From Litorimonas sp964352855 (lineage in GTDB: Bacteria; Pseudomonadota; Alphaproteobacteria; Caulobacterales; Maricaulaceae), in assembly GCA_964352855.1 (NCBI GenBank), contig CAYGTR010000003.1:1-64000 (forward strand): a stretch of DNA of 64,000 nt, read 5' to 3'. Both the position numbers and the translations under genes were made by a program. Positions 8,338 through 16,050 of this stretch are shown here, piece after piece (the stretch's first letter is position 1; every line of letters starts with the position of its first letter). The notes beneath the pieces were generated by a model. It saw only the letters and a program-made list of their open reading frames with translations, made no database searches and had not been told where the DNA came from.

Positions 8338-9291
8338 ATGGCGCATGATATTACATTAAAGCGCGGGACTGTTAGCCTCGAGCGGAGCTGTGATATACAA
8401 AATGATGTCGTGCGTGGGCGCCTCTATGGCAATCCGGAGGGACCGCTTTTGATTGTCCTAGGCGGCATATCCGCGACACGCTTTGTCGCCGATGGCGGGC
8501 GTTTAGATCGCGGCTGGTGGTCACGCCTTGTGCGCAAAGGCGGGCCGGTTGACCTCAACACATTCCAAGTCTTAGGTGTTGACTTCGCGCCGGAAAAAGG
8601 CGGGTTGGAATGCCCCGAAACGATTACAACGGCGGACCAAGCCAAACGTATTGTTGATTTATTAGCGGCAGTAAAGCTCGGCCCTGCCCGCGCGATGATT
8701 GGCTCATCCTATGGCGGTATGTGTGCCTTGGCTCTCGCGCAGAACCATGCAGAGTGGGTCGAAAACCTTTGTATTATCGGCGCCGCGCACAAACCTTATC
8801 CGATTGGCGTAGGTTGGCGCGGCATACAAAGACGTGTTGTCCGTTTGGGTTTGGAAGCCGGAAAACCCGAAGCTGGATTAAAGCTCGCACGAGAACTCGC
8901 CATGACAACCTATCGGACGCCCGAAGAATTTGCGGACAGGTTTGAGTTAAATGAAACAGCCTCAAACCCGTTCCAATTTGATATTTGTGATTATCTCGGC
9001 TCGCGCGGCGACGTCTTTGCAGAACAAATGGACGCACAGCGGTTTTTGGCCCTTTCAGAATCGATCGATCTGCATCGCGTGGAGCCGGAAAACATCACAA
9101 CGCCGACGCTTTTGATGACGGCCATTTCAGATCAACTCGCACCCCTGCCGGACATGCGTGAACTCCGCGACCGCCTCTCCGGGCCAAGCGAGCTCTTTAC
9201 ATTCACTAGCCTTTACGGGCACGATGCCTTCTTGAAGGAATACGATGCCATGAGCCCAAGACTCGAAGAGTTTTGTAAGGGGTTGGTGTGA
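8338..9291 (+). CDS. metX: Homoserine O-acyltransferase, MetX family (probably O-succinyl)
   Basis: MetX activates homoserine by O-acylation, the committed step of methionine synthesis. The protein is an alpha/beta-hydrolase with nucleophile Ser124 in GSSYGGM, an Asp in the ISDQLAPLPD block and the His of YGHDAFLKE completing the triad. At 317 residues it is shorter than classic acetyl-transferring MetX and resembles the compact Xanthomonas-type succinyltransferases. Pairing with metB supports O-succinylhomoserine as the intermediate, but acyl specificity is inferred. It is preceded by a SAM-I riboswitch and overlaps the next small gene by 4 bases. Confidence 0.88.
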   Translation: MAHDITLKRGTVSLERSCDIQNDVVRGRLYGNPEGPLLIVLGGISATRFVADGGRLDRGWWSRLVRKGGPVDLNTFQVLGVDFAPEKGGLECPETITTADQAKRIVDLLAAVKLGPARAMIGSSYGGMCALALAQNHAEWVENLCIIGAAHKPYPIGVGWRGIQRRVVRLGLEAGKPEAGLKLARELAMTTYRTPEEFADRFELNETASNPFQFDICDYLGSRGDVFAEQMDAQRFLALSESIDLHRVEPENITTPTLLMTAISDQLAPLPDMRELRDRLSGPSELFTFTSLYGHDAFLKEYDAMSPRLEEFCKGLV

Positions 9292-9539
9292 TTTCACAAG
9301 ACAAGACTTTTGTGCTGGAGATTCTAGTTGCCATCGTTGTTTATGGTGTCGTAGCCATGATTTATCTAAAGAATAAAAAAGATGACCCACGAGCTTTACA
9401 CAAATCTTATACTCCCAAGAGATTTTCACCTGGCCAATTCTTTATAAAAGCGATGATTTTTAATTTTGGATTTGTGATAGTGTCGTGTTTTGTAATCGTA
9501 GTATTTTGGCTCATTGAGGCATTAGTAATTGTTAAGTAA
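9288..9539 (+). CDS. Small two-helix membrane protein within the metX-metB operon
   Basis: I do not recognise this 83-residue protein. It has two hydrophobic helices (about residues 8-26 and 53-80) separated by a basic loop containing KNKKDDPRALHKSYTPKRF, so a cytoplasmic loop is likely. It starts at a GTG that overlaps the metX stop by 4 bases and ends 5 bases before metB, which implies translational coupling and control by the upstream SAM riboswitch. It is more AT-rich than its neighbours. The position suggests a role linked to methionine uptake or synthesis, but that is speculation. Confidence 0.65.
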   Translation: MISQDKTFVLEILVAIVVYGVVAMIYLKNKKDDPRALHKSYTPKRFSPGQFFIKAMIFNFGFVIVSCFVIVVFWLIEALVIVK

Positions 9540-9544
9540 ATTTC

Positions 9545-10690
9545 ATGACCAATAAACCGAAAATTCAGACACAAATTGTTCAGGCCGAGATTGGCGCTGA
9601 TCCGGCCTTTCGGTCTGTGGCACCACCACTTTATACCACCTCGACCTATCTCTGGCCGAGTGTGGAGGAAAAAGGCCCCTATGATTATGGACGGACGAAT
9701 AACCCTAATCGGGATGGTTTGGCCAAAGCCCTCGCTACACTCGAAGGCGGAGCCCACGCGACTATTACCTCCTCCGGCATGTCCGCTATTGATCTGTGTC
9801 TTAACCTTATAAAAGCGGATGACCTCATTATTGCGCCGCATGATTGTTATGGCGGGACGCATCGCTTATTGACCCACCGCGCAGAGCAAGGCCGCATTCG
9901 CGTGTTGTTCATTGACCAGTCCAATCCGGAAGCGCTGCACGAAGCCCTGGATGAAAAACCCAAAATGGTGTTGATTGAGACCCCGTCCAACCCCCTCATG
10001 CGTTTGGTCGATGTCGCCAAGATTGCCAAACTCGCCACAGCCTTTGGCGCCATCGTCGTCGCAGATAACACATTCCTCTCCCCCGTTCGCCAACAACCGC
10101 TTGCGCTTGGATGTGATATCGTTGTGCATTCGACAACAAAATACCTCAATGGCCATAGTGATGTCGTCGGGGGGGCCGTGATTGCCAAAACATCAGAGCA
10201 TGGCGAACAATTGGATTGGTGGGCAAATTGCACCGGCGTGACAGGTTCGCCTTTTGATAGCTGGCAAACGCTACGCGGCCTTCGCACACTCTCGGCCCGC
10301 ATGAATGTGCAGGAAAGCAATGCCCAAGCGATTGCGCGATACCTTAAAAAACACAAGGCCGTAACCAAAGTCTATTATCCGGGCCTTCGCACCGATCCCG
10401 GTCACAAGCTGATGAAGGCGCAACAATCCGGCCCCGGCGCGATGTTGTCTTTTGAGGTTGAGAATCCTGAGATTGCTGCGAAGCTGTTAAATTCCATCGA
10501 AATCTTCGGACTGGCCGCCTCGCTTGGCGGTGTAGAAAGCCTGATCTGTCAACCCTCAACCATGACCCATCGCGGCATGGCAGAAGAGGCGCGCCTGCAA
10601 GCCGGCATCACAGACAATTTATTGCGTTTATCTATCGGAATGGAAGCTGAAGACGACCTAATTAACGCTTTAAGGGTATCTTTGTCTTGA
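9545..10690 (+). CDS. metB: Cystathionine gamma-synthase-family PLP enzyme
   Basis: This 381-residue enzyme of the Cys/Met-metabolism PLP family joins activated homoserine to cysteine (cystathionine gamma-synthase) or sulfide. Lys199, in HSTTKYLNGHSD, is the PLP Schiff-base lysine. Other family blocks are YGRTNNPNRDGL, the SSGMSAI phosphate-binding loop, VADNTFLSP and the C-terminal LRLSIGMEAEDDLI. It is the third gene of the riboswitch-led metX operon. Cystathionine beta-lyase and O-succinylhomoserine sulfhydrylase share the fold, so MetB is the preferred call from context rather than from a unique residue. Confidence 0.85.
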   Translation: MTNKPKIQTQIVQAEIGADPAFRSVAPPLYTTSTYLWPSVEEKGPYDYGRTNNPNRDGLAKALATLEGGAHATITSSGMSAIDLCLNLIKADDLIIAPHDCYGGTHRLLTHRAEQGRIRVLFIDQSNPEALHEALDEKPKMVLIETPSNPLMRLVDVAKIAKLATAFGAIVVADNTFLSPVRQQPLALGCDIVVHSTTKYLNGHSDVVGGAVIAKTSEHGEQLDWWANCTGVTGSPFDSWQTLRGLRTLSARMNVQESNAQAIARYLKKHKAVTKVYYPGLRTDPGHKLMKAQQSGPGAMLSFEVENPEIAAKLLNSIEIFGLAASLGGVESLICQPSTMTHRGMAEEARLQAGITDNLLRLSIGMEAEDDLINALRVSLS

Positions 10691-10760
10691 TTTCGAATTA
10701 ATTCAGCAAATTATTCCTCAACTCTCAATAAAATCGCAATGAGAGAAGCAAATTTTCCTC

Positions 10761-10789
10761 TTGAGCATACCGTGTCTTTAACATAAAGA
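10761..10789 (+). promoter_or_regulatory. Candidate promoter of the ilv leader transcript
   Basis: TTGAGC (10761-10766), a 17-base spacer and TAAAGA (10784-10789) precede the leader peptide gene by about 22 bases. A weak CTCTCA/TGAGAG hairpin a little upstream may end the met transcript. This is a moderate match, supported by position. Confidence 0.45.
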
Positions 10790-10811
10790 AAATGGGCTTA
10801 AGAGGAAGTTT

Positions 10812-10955
10812 ATGCACCCGTTTAACAAAAAAGATGATGTCAAAGTCAAAGTTGCGACACAAAACGTAACGGCTGACGATTTGCCATCTGTTGGTCTTTT
10901 AATGGTGCTACTCATTGCTGTGCTACTGATTAGCGGAGCCGCGAGCGGGATTTAG
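10812..10955 (+). CDS. ilvL: Probable ilv leader peptide (47 aa, Leu/Val/Ile-rich)
   Basis: A 47-codon reading frame starts at an ATG with AGAGGAAG just upstream, a very good ribosome-binding site. Its polar first half is followed by the run GLLMVLLIAVLLI (codons 28-40), where ten of twelve residues from codon 29 on are Leu, Val or Ile. It lies 78 bases before ilvD and 24 bases before an intrinsic terminator. GAGCGGG at 10943-10949, inside its last codons, is identical to the terminator's 3' arm. That is the arrangement of a ribosome-mediated attenuator like ilvL of enteric bacteria. The alternative is a small membrane protein unrelated to control. Confidence 0.65.
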   Translation: MHPFNKKDDVKVKVATQNVTADDLPSVGLLMVLLIAVLLISGAASGI

Positions 10956-10979
10956 GATAATAAAAACAAACCTAATAAA

Positions 10980-11007
10980 AACCCGCTCCGACCAGAGCGG
11001 GTTTTTT
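10980..11007 (+). terminator. Intrinsic terminator, probable ilv attenuator
   Basis: AACCCGCTC (10980-10988) pairs with GAGCGGGTT (10995-11003) and is followed by a run of six T, only 26 bases before the ilvD ATG. The 5' arm CCCGCTC (10982-10988) can instead pair with GAGCGGG at 10943-10949 in the end of the leader peptide gene, which would prevent terminator formation when a ribosome stalls upstream at Leu/Val/Ile codons. Confidence 0.85.
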
Positions 11008-11033
11008 ATTGGTTTTAAATTTGTGAATTAACA

Positions 11034-12725
11034 ATGACAAAACGAAGTGATGCAACAAAATCCAAACGTAGCGATGCGATCGTCAAAGGTCCGAACCGCG
11101 CTGCCGCACGCGCCATGTTGCGTGCTACGGGTATGGATGACACGAGCTTCGAAGGCCCGATGATTGCTGTCTTTAATACATGGACCAATATGGGGCCATG
11201 TAATATGGATCTCGATAAACTCGCTGTACCTGTTCGCGCCGGCATTCGCTCTGCAGGCGGCACGCCCATTGATTTCAACTCGATTGCTGTTTCCGATGGC
11301 ATTTCCATGGGCAGCGAAGGCATGCGCGCGAGCTTGATGTCGCGCGAAGTTATAGCTGACTCCATCGAACTTGCCGTCAAAGGTCACAGCCTTGACGGCG
11401 TTATTATTTTAGTGGCCTGTGATAAAACCATCCCCGCCGCCGCAATGGCTTTGGCGCGTATGAATGTGCCGGGTGTTGTGCTGTATGGTGGCTCCATCAT
11501 GCCGGGCCATCACAAAGGCAAAGACCTGTCTGTCCAAGACGTCTTTGAGGCCATCGGCGCTTGCGCCGCAGGTATTATTGATGAAGCCGAATTGAAAGAT
11601 ATTGAAAAAGCCGCGTGCCCGGGTGCTGGGGCGTGTGGCGGTCAATTCACAGCCAATTCCATGGCAATGGCGATGACATTTTTGGGGCTTTCCCCCATGG
11701 GCGCAAATGACATCCCTGCCGTGTCAGATGATAAAAATGCCAGTGCTTACCAGGCCGGCCAAATCGTTGTGGAATGTGTGAACGAAAACCGTCTGCCGCG
11801 TCAGATGATTACCAAGCAGTCTTTGATGAATGCCGCGATTGCACTCTCTGCCACAGCCGCCTCGACCAATGCCATTTTACATTTGCTCGCCATTGCGACT
11901 GAAGCCGAAGTCCAAGGGTTTGACATTGATGCCTTTGACACGATTTCTCGCTCCACACCCGTTATCGGAGATTTAAAACCCGGCGGGAAATATATGGCCT
12001 ATGACCTTTATGAAGCGGGCGGTTCAGCTCTTATCGGTAAACGCCTCGTTGATGATGGCCGCATTGATGACAGCCCCACCGTCACAGGGCGTTCCCTGTT
12101 TGAAGAGATCATGGACGCCAAAGAAACTAAGGGGCAAGATGTTGTCCGCACCTTTGCCGATCCTGTGAAATCACGCGGCGGATATGGTATTTTATATGGA
12201 GATCTCGCGCCCGAAGGCTGCGTCGTCAAGCTCGCCGGACATGGCGCGCTTTTCTTTGAAGGCACAGCCCGCGTATTCGAGTCTGAAGAGTCCTGCTTCG
12301 ACGTCGTTCAAAATAATGGCATCAAAAAAGGCGATGTGATTATCATCCGCAATGAAGGCCCTGCGGGCGGCCCCGGCATGCGCGAAATGCTCGGCGTGAC
12401 TGCGGCGCTTGTCGGTCAAAACCTCGCCGATCATGTGGCACTTATTACCGATGGTCGTTTTTCAGGCGCATCTTATGGGTTCGTCATCGGTCATGTGGCC
12501 CCCGAAGCGGCTCATGGCGGCCCTATCGCTTTCGTCCAAGATGGCGACAAAATCACAATCGACGTCGAAGCCCGCTCCATCAATGTAGCGGCTAACCTCT
12601 CAACCCGCGCTAAAGGCTGGACGCCACCGAAGCCCAAATATCTAAGCGGTGCTTATGCCAAATTCGCAAAACTTGTGGGCTCTGCCTCCATGGGCGCGGT
12701 TACTTCATTCCCATTTAAAAACTAA
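11034..12725 (+). CDS. ilvD: Dihydroxy-acid dehydratase
   Basis: IlvD dehydrates 2,3-dihydroxyisovalerate and 2,3-dihydroxy-3-methylvalerate, the third common step of Val and Ile synthesis, using an iron-sulfur cluster. The 563-residue protein has family blocks with conserved cysteines: MGPCNMDLDKL near residues 58-67, ILVACDKTIPAA near 125-136, and CPGAGACGGQFTANSM near 195-210. The C-terminal GGPGMREML and DGRFSGASYGF blocks are also intact. It is the first structural gene after the candidate attenuator and lies 12 bases before ilvC, so it heads the branched-chain operon. Confidence 0.96.
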   Translation: MTKRSDATKSKRSDAIVKGPNRAAARAMLRATGMDDTSFEGPMIAVFNTWTNMGPCNMDLDKLAVPVRAGIRSAGGTPIDFNSIAVSDGISMGSEGMRASLMSREVIADSIELAVKGHSLDGVIILVACDKTIPAAAMALARMNVPGVVLYGGSIMPGHHKGKDLSVQDVFEAIGACAAGIIDEAELKDIEKAACPGAGACGGQFTANSMAMAMTFLGLSPMGANDIPAVSDDKNASAYQAGQIVVECVNENRLPRQMITKQSLMNAAIALSATAASTNAILHLLAIATEAEVQGFDIDAFDTISRSTPVIGDLKPGGKYMAYDLYEAGGSALIGKRLVDDGRIDDSPTVTGRSLFEEIMDAKETKGQDVVRTFADPVKSRGGYGILYGDLAPEGCVVKLAGHGALFFEGTARVFESEESCFDVVQNNGIKKGDVIIIRNEGPAGGPGMREMLGVTAALVGQNLADHVALITDGRFSGASYGFVIGHVAPEAAHGGPIAFVQDGDKITIDVEARSINVAANLSTRAKGWTPPKPKYLSGAYAKFAKLVGSASMGAVTSFPFKN

Positions 12726-12737
12726 GGACACCCCGAA

Positions 12738-13766
12738 ATGTCATCACTCGATATTTATTACGACAAAGATTGCGATCTCTCGATCATCAAAGGCAAGAAA
12801 GTGGCCGTTTTGGGTTATGGCTCACAAGGCCGCGCCCATGCACTCAACCTCAAAGACAGCGGCGTGGATGTTGTTGTGGGTCTTCGTCCTGACAGCTCAA
12901 CCAATAAAAAAGTCAAAACCGACGGATTGGAGTCCAAAGCGACCGCCGACGCCGTTAAAGGTGCGGATGTTGTCATGGTGCTGACGCCAGACGAGCTTCA
13001 AGCGAAGATCTACCGCGAAGATATTGAGCCGAACATCAAAGAGGGGGCAGCCCTTGCTTTTGGTCATGGCTTTGCCATTCATTATGGTCAAGTCGCCCCG
13101 CGGCGTGATCTCGACGTGATTATGATTGCACCCAAAGCGCCTGGCCATACAGTTCGCAATGAATTCACCAATGGCCGCGGCATTCCTGACCTGATCGCGA
13201 TTGCCCAAGACGCCAATGGCGGCTTTGCGCTTGAGCTTGCTAAGTCTTACGCTTCTGCGATTGGCGGCGGGCGCACAGCCATCATCCATACGACCTTTAA
13301 AGACGAAACAGAAACAGACCTCTTTGGGGAACAAGCGGTTCTTTGCGGCGGCGTTGTTGAATTAATTAAAATGGGTTTTGAGACGTTGACTGAAGCCGGT
13401 TATCCGCCAGAGCTCGCCTATTTCGAATGTCTGCATGAGACCAAGCTGATCGTCGACCTTATCTACGAAGGCGGTATTGCCAATATGAATTACTCTATTT
13501 CCAATAATGCGGAGTATGGCGAATATGTTACAGGCGAAGCGGTGGTGAATGACAGCTCTCGCGCAGCCATGCGTCAAGCGCTGAAAAATATTCAAAACGG
13601 TGATTACGCCAAGAGCTTTATTCAAGAAGGTGCACTCGGCTATCCCTCCATGACAGCGCGTCGTCGCAATATGGAAGCGCATCAGATTGAGCAAATCGGC
13701 GGGAAACTGCGCGAGATGATGCCATGGATCGCGGCGAACAAAATTGTCGATAAAGACAAAAACTAA
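12738..13766 (+). CDS. ilvC: Ketol-acid reductoisomerase (class I)
   Basis: IlvC isomerises and reduces 2-acetolactate and 2-aceto-2-hydroxybutyrate with NADPH and magnesium. The 342-residue length marks the short class I form. The nucleotide-binding GYGSQGRAHALNL lies near residues 26-38, followed by the NADPH-phosphate-binding loop GLRPDSSTNKK. The metal-ligand segment KDETETDLFGEQ lies near 188-199, and the C-terminal knotted domain contains ECLHETKLIVDL. It follows ilvD by 12 bases and precedes the acetolactate synthase gene by 87 bases containing competing hairpins. Confidence 0.96.
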   Translation: MSSLDIYYDKDCDLSIIKGKKVAVLGYGSQGRAHALNLKDSGVDVVVGLRPDSSTNKKVKTDGLESKATADAVKGADVVMVLTPDELQAKIYREDIEPNIKEGAALAFGHGFAIHYGQVAPRRDLDVIMIAPKAPGHTVRNEFTNGRGIPDLIAIAQDANGGFALELAKSYASAIGGGRTAIIHTTFKDETETDLFGEQAVLCGGVVELIKMGFETLTEAGYPPELAYFECLHETKLIVDLIYEGGIANMNYSISNNAEYGEYVTGEAVVNDSSRAAMRQALKNIQNGDYAKSFIQEGALGYPSMTARRRNMEAHQIEQIGGKLREMMPWIAANKIVDKDKN

Positions 13767-13772
13767 GAACGT

Positions 13773-13839
13773 CCCTTTTTATAAAGGGTAATAAAAACAA
13801 GAGGCGAGTGTCTGTCGCCCAATTTATTGAGAGACAGAC
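13773..13839 (+). promoter_or_regulatory. Competing hairpins in the ilvC-ilvG spacer
   Basis: Three inverted repeats sit in 67 bases: CCCTTT/AAAGGG (13773-13788), GGCGA/TCGCC (13803-13819) and GTCTGTC/GACAGAC (13810-13816 with 13833-13839). The last two share bases and cannot form together. The second ends 14 bases before the ilvG ATG, close to its AGGA site, so it may affect translation or mRNA stability. No leader reading frame is seen here. Confidence 0.4.
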
Positions 13840-13853
13840 CCAGGAACACAAAA

Positions 13854-15590
13854 ATGACCACAGCCAAGCAATTTGAGCGTCAACAGACGGAAATAGTCGA
13901 AAACCGCGATCCGAAATCGGGTTCGCAGCTTCTGCTCGAATCGATTGCAGCGCAGGGTGTGGATTTGATCTTTGGCTATCCGGGTGGCGCCATCATGCCG
14001 GTCTATGATGTATTGCCGTCTATCCCACAGCTCCGCCATATCCTGTGCCGCCATGAACAAGGCTGCGGCATGGCGGCCATTGGGTATGCCCGTGCGACGG
14101 GCAAAGTCGGGACGGCCTTTGCGACATCCGGCCCCGGTGCGACCAACCTTGTGACCGCCATTGCCGATGCTTATCTCGACTCTGTGCCGGTCGTGTTTGT
14201 GACAGGCCAAGTGCCGTCAGACTTAATGGGAACCGATGCATTCCAAGAGGTCGATATTTTCGGTATCACGCTCCCTATTGTGAAACATAGCTATATTGCG
14301 CGTGACCCCGCTGATATTCCGGGCATGGTCGCAGAAGCTTATTTCATTGCCGCAGAAGGCCGCCCCGGGCCTGTTCTGATCGACTTGCCCAAAGATGTGG
14401 CCAATGCCGTCACAACGCAGCGTCACAAATGGCGCCCTTATCCCAAGGTGAAACCCGAAATGGGACAAAGTGCCGAAATTAAAAAAGCCGAGCAGTTGAT
14501 ACGCGAAGCGAAAAAACCGCTCTTTTATATTGGTGGTGGGATTGCGCAGGGTGACGGCGTGAAAGAATTACGGGACTTGGTCGAGAAGACACAAATCCCT
14601 GTGGTGTCCACACTTAAAGGCTTAGGCTCCCTGCCGTCTGATCATCCAAATTATCTCGGCATGCTCGGCATGCATGGTCTGAAAGCCGCCAATTACGCAG
14701 TACAGGAATGTGACTTATTAATCGTGGCAGGTGCGCGTTTTGATGACCGCGCCACAGGTAAGCTCGACACTTTTGCGCCGGATGCCAAAGTCATTCATAT
14801 GGATATTGATATTGCGGAGATTAATAAACTCCGCCGTGTGAATGTTGGCTTGGATGGTTCACTTAAAAAGAACCTTGCCGCGCTCGACCCGTTTGACGGT
14901 GGCGCTGCCCCGGATATTTCTGATTGGACAGATCTGTGTTACTCTCGCCGCGCCATGCATGAGTGGGATTATGAGGGCGCGCAGGCCACTGCCGCCCCCG
15001 GCGTTTATGCGCCAAAGCTTCTCTATGATCTCTCCCGCCGCGCCCCTGATAGCGCAATTTTCACCTGTGATGTGGGCCAGCATCAAATGTGGGTCGCACA
15101 ACATTGTTATTTCGACGAACCGAAAGATCATATCACATCGGGTGGATTAGGCACGATGGGCTTTGGCCTGCCTGCGGGGTTAGGAGCCAAACTCGGCGCG
15201 CCGGACCGGACAGTGATTACCGTGTCGGGCGATGGCTCTATCATGATGAATATTCAAGAGCTCGCCACGCTGTATCGCTATGGTATTCCGCTCAAAATCG
15301 TCCTGCTCGATAACTCCGTGCTCGGCATGGTGCGCCAATGGCAAGAAGTCTTTTTTGATAAGAATTATTCCGAAACCAATTTGGACGACAATCCTGACTT
15401 CGCTCTAGTCGCAAAGGCGTTCCAAATCGATGCCTTTACCGTCAATACTGCCGATGAAATGGATGCGGGGATTGACCGCCTGTTAAATACAGACGGCCCC
15501 GTCCTCATGCACGTCAAAATCGACCCGAATGAAAATGTCTGGCCCCTCGTCCCGCCGGGACGAAGCAATGCCGATATGATGGAGCGTTAG
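13854..15590 (+). CDS. ilvG: Acetolactate synthase large subunit, IlvG-like
   Basis: This ThDP-dependent enzyme condenses pyruvate with pyruvate or 2-oxobutyrate, the first common step of Val/Leu and Ile synthesis. It shows VDLIFGYPGGAIMPVYD with the catalytic Glu in LCRHEQG just after, a central FAD-binding region (GMLGMHGLKAANYAVQECDL) and the ThDP motif GDGSIMMNIQEL...DN. The C-terminus NVWPLVPPGRSNADMMER closely follows the enteric isozyme II (IlvG) pattern. The ATG at 13854 with AGGA upstream is preferred over a TTG at 13827. The stop codon abuts an assembly gap, behind which lies an IlvM-sized regulatory subunit. IlvB/IlvI naming is the alternative. Confidence 0.92.
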   Translation: MTTAKQFERQQTEIVENRDPKSGSQLLLESIAAQGVDLIFGYPGGAIMPVYDVLPSIPQLRHILCRHEQGCGMAAIGYARATGKVGTAFATSGPGATNLVTAIADAYLDSVPVVFVTGQVPSDLMGTDAFQEVDIFGITLPIVKHSYIARDPADIPGMVAEAYFIAAEGRPGPVLIDLPKDVANAVTTQRHKWRPYPKVKPEMGQSAEIKKAEQLIREAKKPLFYIGGGIAQGDGVKELRDLVEKTQIPVVSTLKGLGSLPSDHPNYLGMLGMHGLKAANYAVQECDLLIVAGARFDDRATGKLDTFAPDAKVIHMDIDIAEINKLRRVNVGLDGSLKKNLAALDPFDGGAAPDISDWTDLCYSRRAMHEWDYEGAQATAAPGVYAPKLLYDLSRRAPDSAIFTCDVGQHQMWVAQHCYFDEPKDHITSGGLGTMGFGLPAGLGAKLGAPDRTVITVSGDGSIMMNIQELATLYRYGIPLKIVLLDNSVLGMVRQWQEVFFDKNYSETNLDDNPDFALVAKAFQIDAFTVNTADEMDAGIDRLLNTDGPVLMHVKIDPNENVWPLVPPGRSNADMMER

Positions 15591-15690
15591 NNNNNNNNNN
15601 NNNNNNNNNNNNNNNNNNNNNNNNNNNNNNNNNNNNNNNNNNNNNNNNNNNNNNNNNNNNNNNNNNNNNNNNNNNNNNNNNNNNNNNNNN
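15591..15690. other. Assembly gap (100 N), true length unknown
   Basis: The run of exactly 100 N is a placeholder. The flanks share no sequence, so unlike the second gap in the window this one does hide real bases, including the start of the acetolactate synthase small subunit and any ilvG-ilvM spacer. Confidence 0.98.
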
Positions 15691-15966
15691 TTTGAACCTT
15701 CGGGTGTTCAGGGCAAGCTCAAGATTGTTTTGCATGATGTGTCCGGCACGCTGATCCGTGCGCTCGGCACGATTGAGCGACGTGGTTATGATTACCGTGA
15801 TGTGCATTGTACGCAGCGGGTGGATGGTGATTTTGACCTCCTCGTCCATGTCGAAGATACGGGCGGCCCGAGCGATTTGGACACGCTGTGTTTGCAATTA
15901 GAACGGCTGTATAATGTCGTGAGTGCGGAGCGTGTCGGGCGTCGGACGAGGGCGGAGCATGCATGA
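15691..15966 (+). CDS. ilvM: Acetolactate synthase regulatory subunit, short ACT type (5' end in gap)
   Basis: The open frame runs out of the gap into about 91 visible residues with an ACT-domain pattern: KIVLHDVSGTLIRALGTIERRGYDY, a middle strand DGDFDLLVHVED and LCLQLERLYNVVSAERVG. This matches IlvM/IlvN-type single-ACT small subunits, which control and stabilise the large subunit. It ends right after the ACT domain, so it is not the 160-190-residue IlvH form. The N-terminal residues and start codon are missing. Gene order directly after ilvG supports IlvM. Confidence 0.85.
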   Translation, partial: FEPSGVQGKLKIVLHDVSGTLIRALGTIERRGYDYRDVHCTQRVDGDFDLLVHVEDTGGPSDLDTLCLQLERLYNVVSAERVGRRTRAEHA

Positions 15967-15971
15967 AGCGA

Positions 15972-16027
15972 CCATAATTGATCCAGTGGATCAATTATGG
16001 CGGAATGCCGAAATCGTAAGATTTCGG
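15972..16027. repeat. Pair of perfect palindromes between ilvM and leuA
   Basis: CCATAATTGATCC and GGATCAATTATGG form a perfect 13-bp stem with a 3-base loop (15972-16000). CCGAAATC and GATTTCGG form a perfect 8-bp stem with a GTAA loop (16008-16027). Neither has a T-run. They look like palindromic intergenic repeats or mRNA-processing structures rather than a terminator; further copies are not seen in this window. Confidence 0.7.
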
Positions 16028-16050
16028 AATAGAACTGAAGTTAAAGAGTT

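Noticed and set aside
9847..10368. Minus-strand open frame (173 codons) opposite metB
   Set aside because: metB is intact on the other strand with all PLP motifs; the antisense translation is low-complexity and has no known fold.
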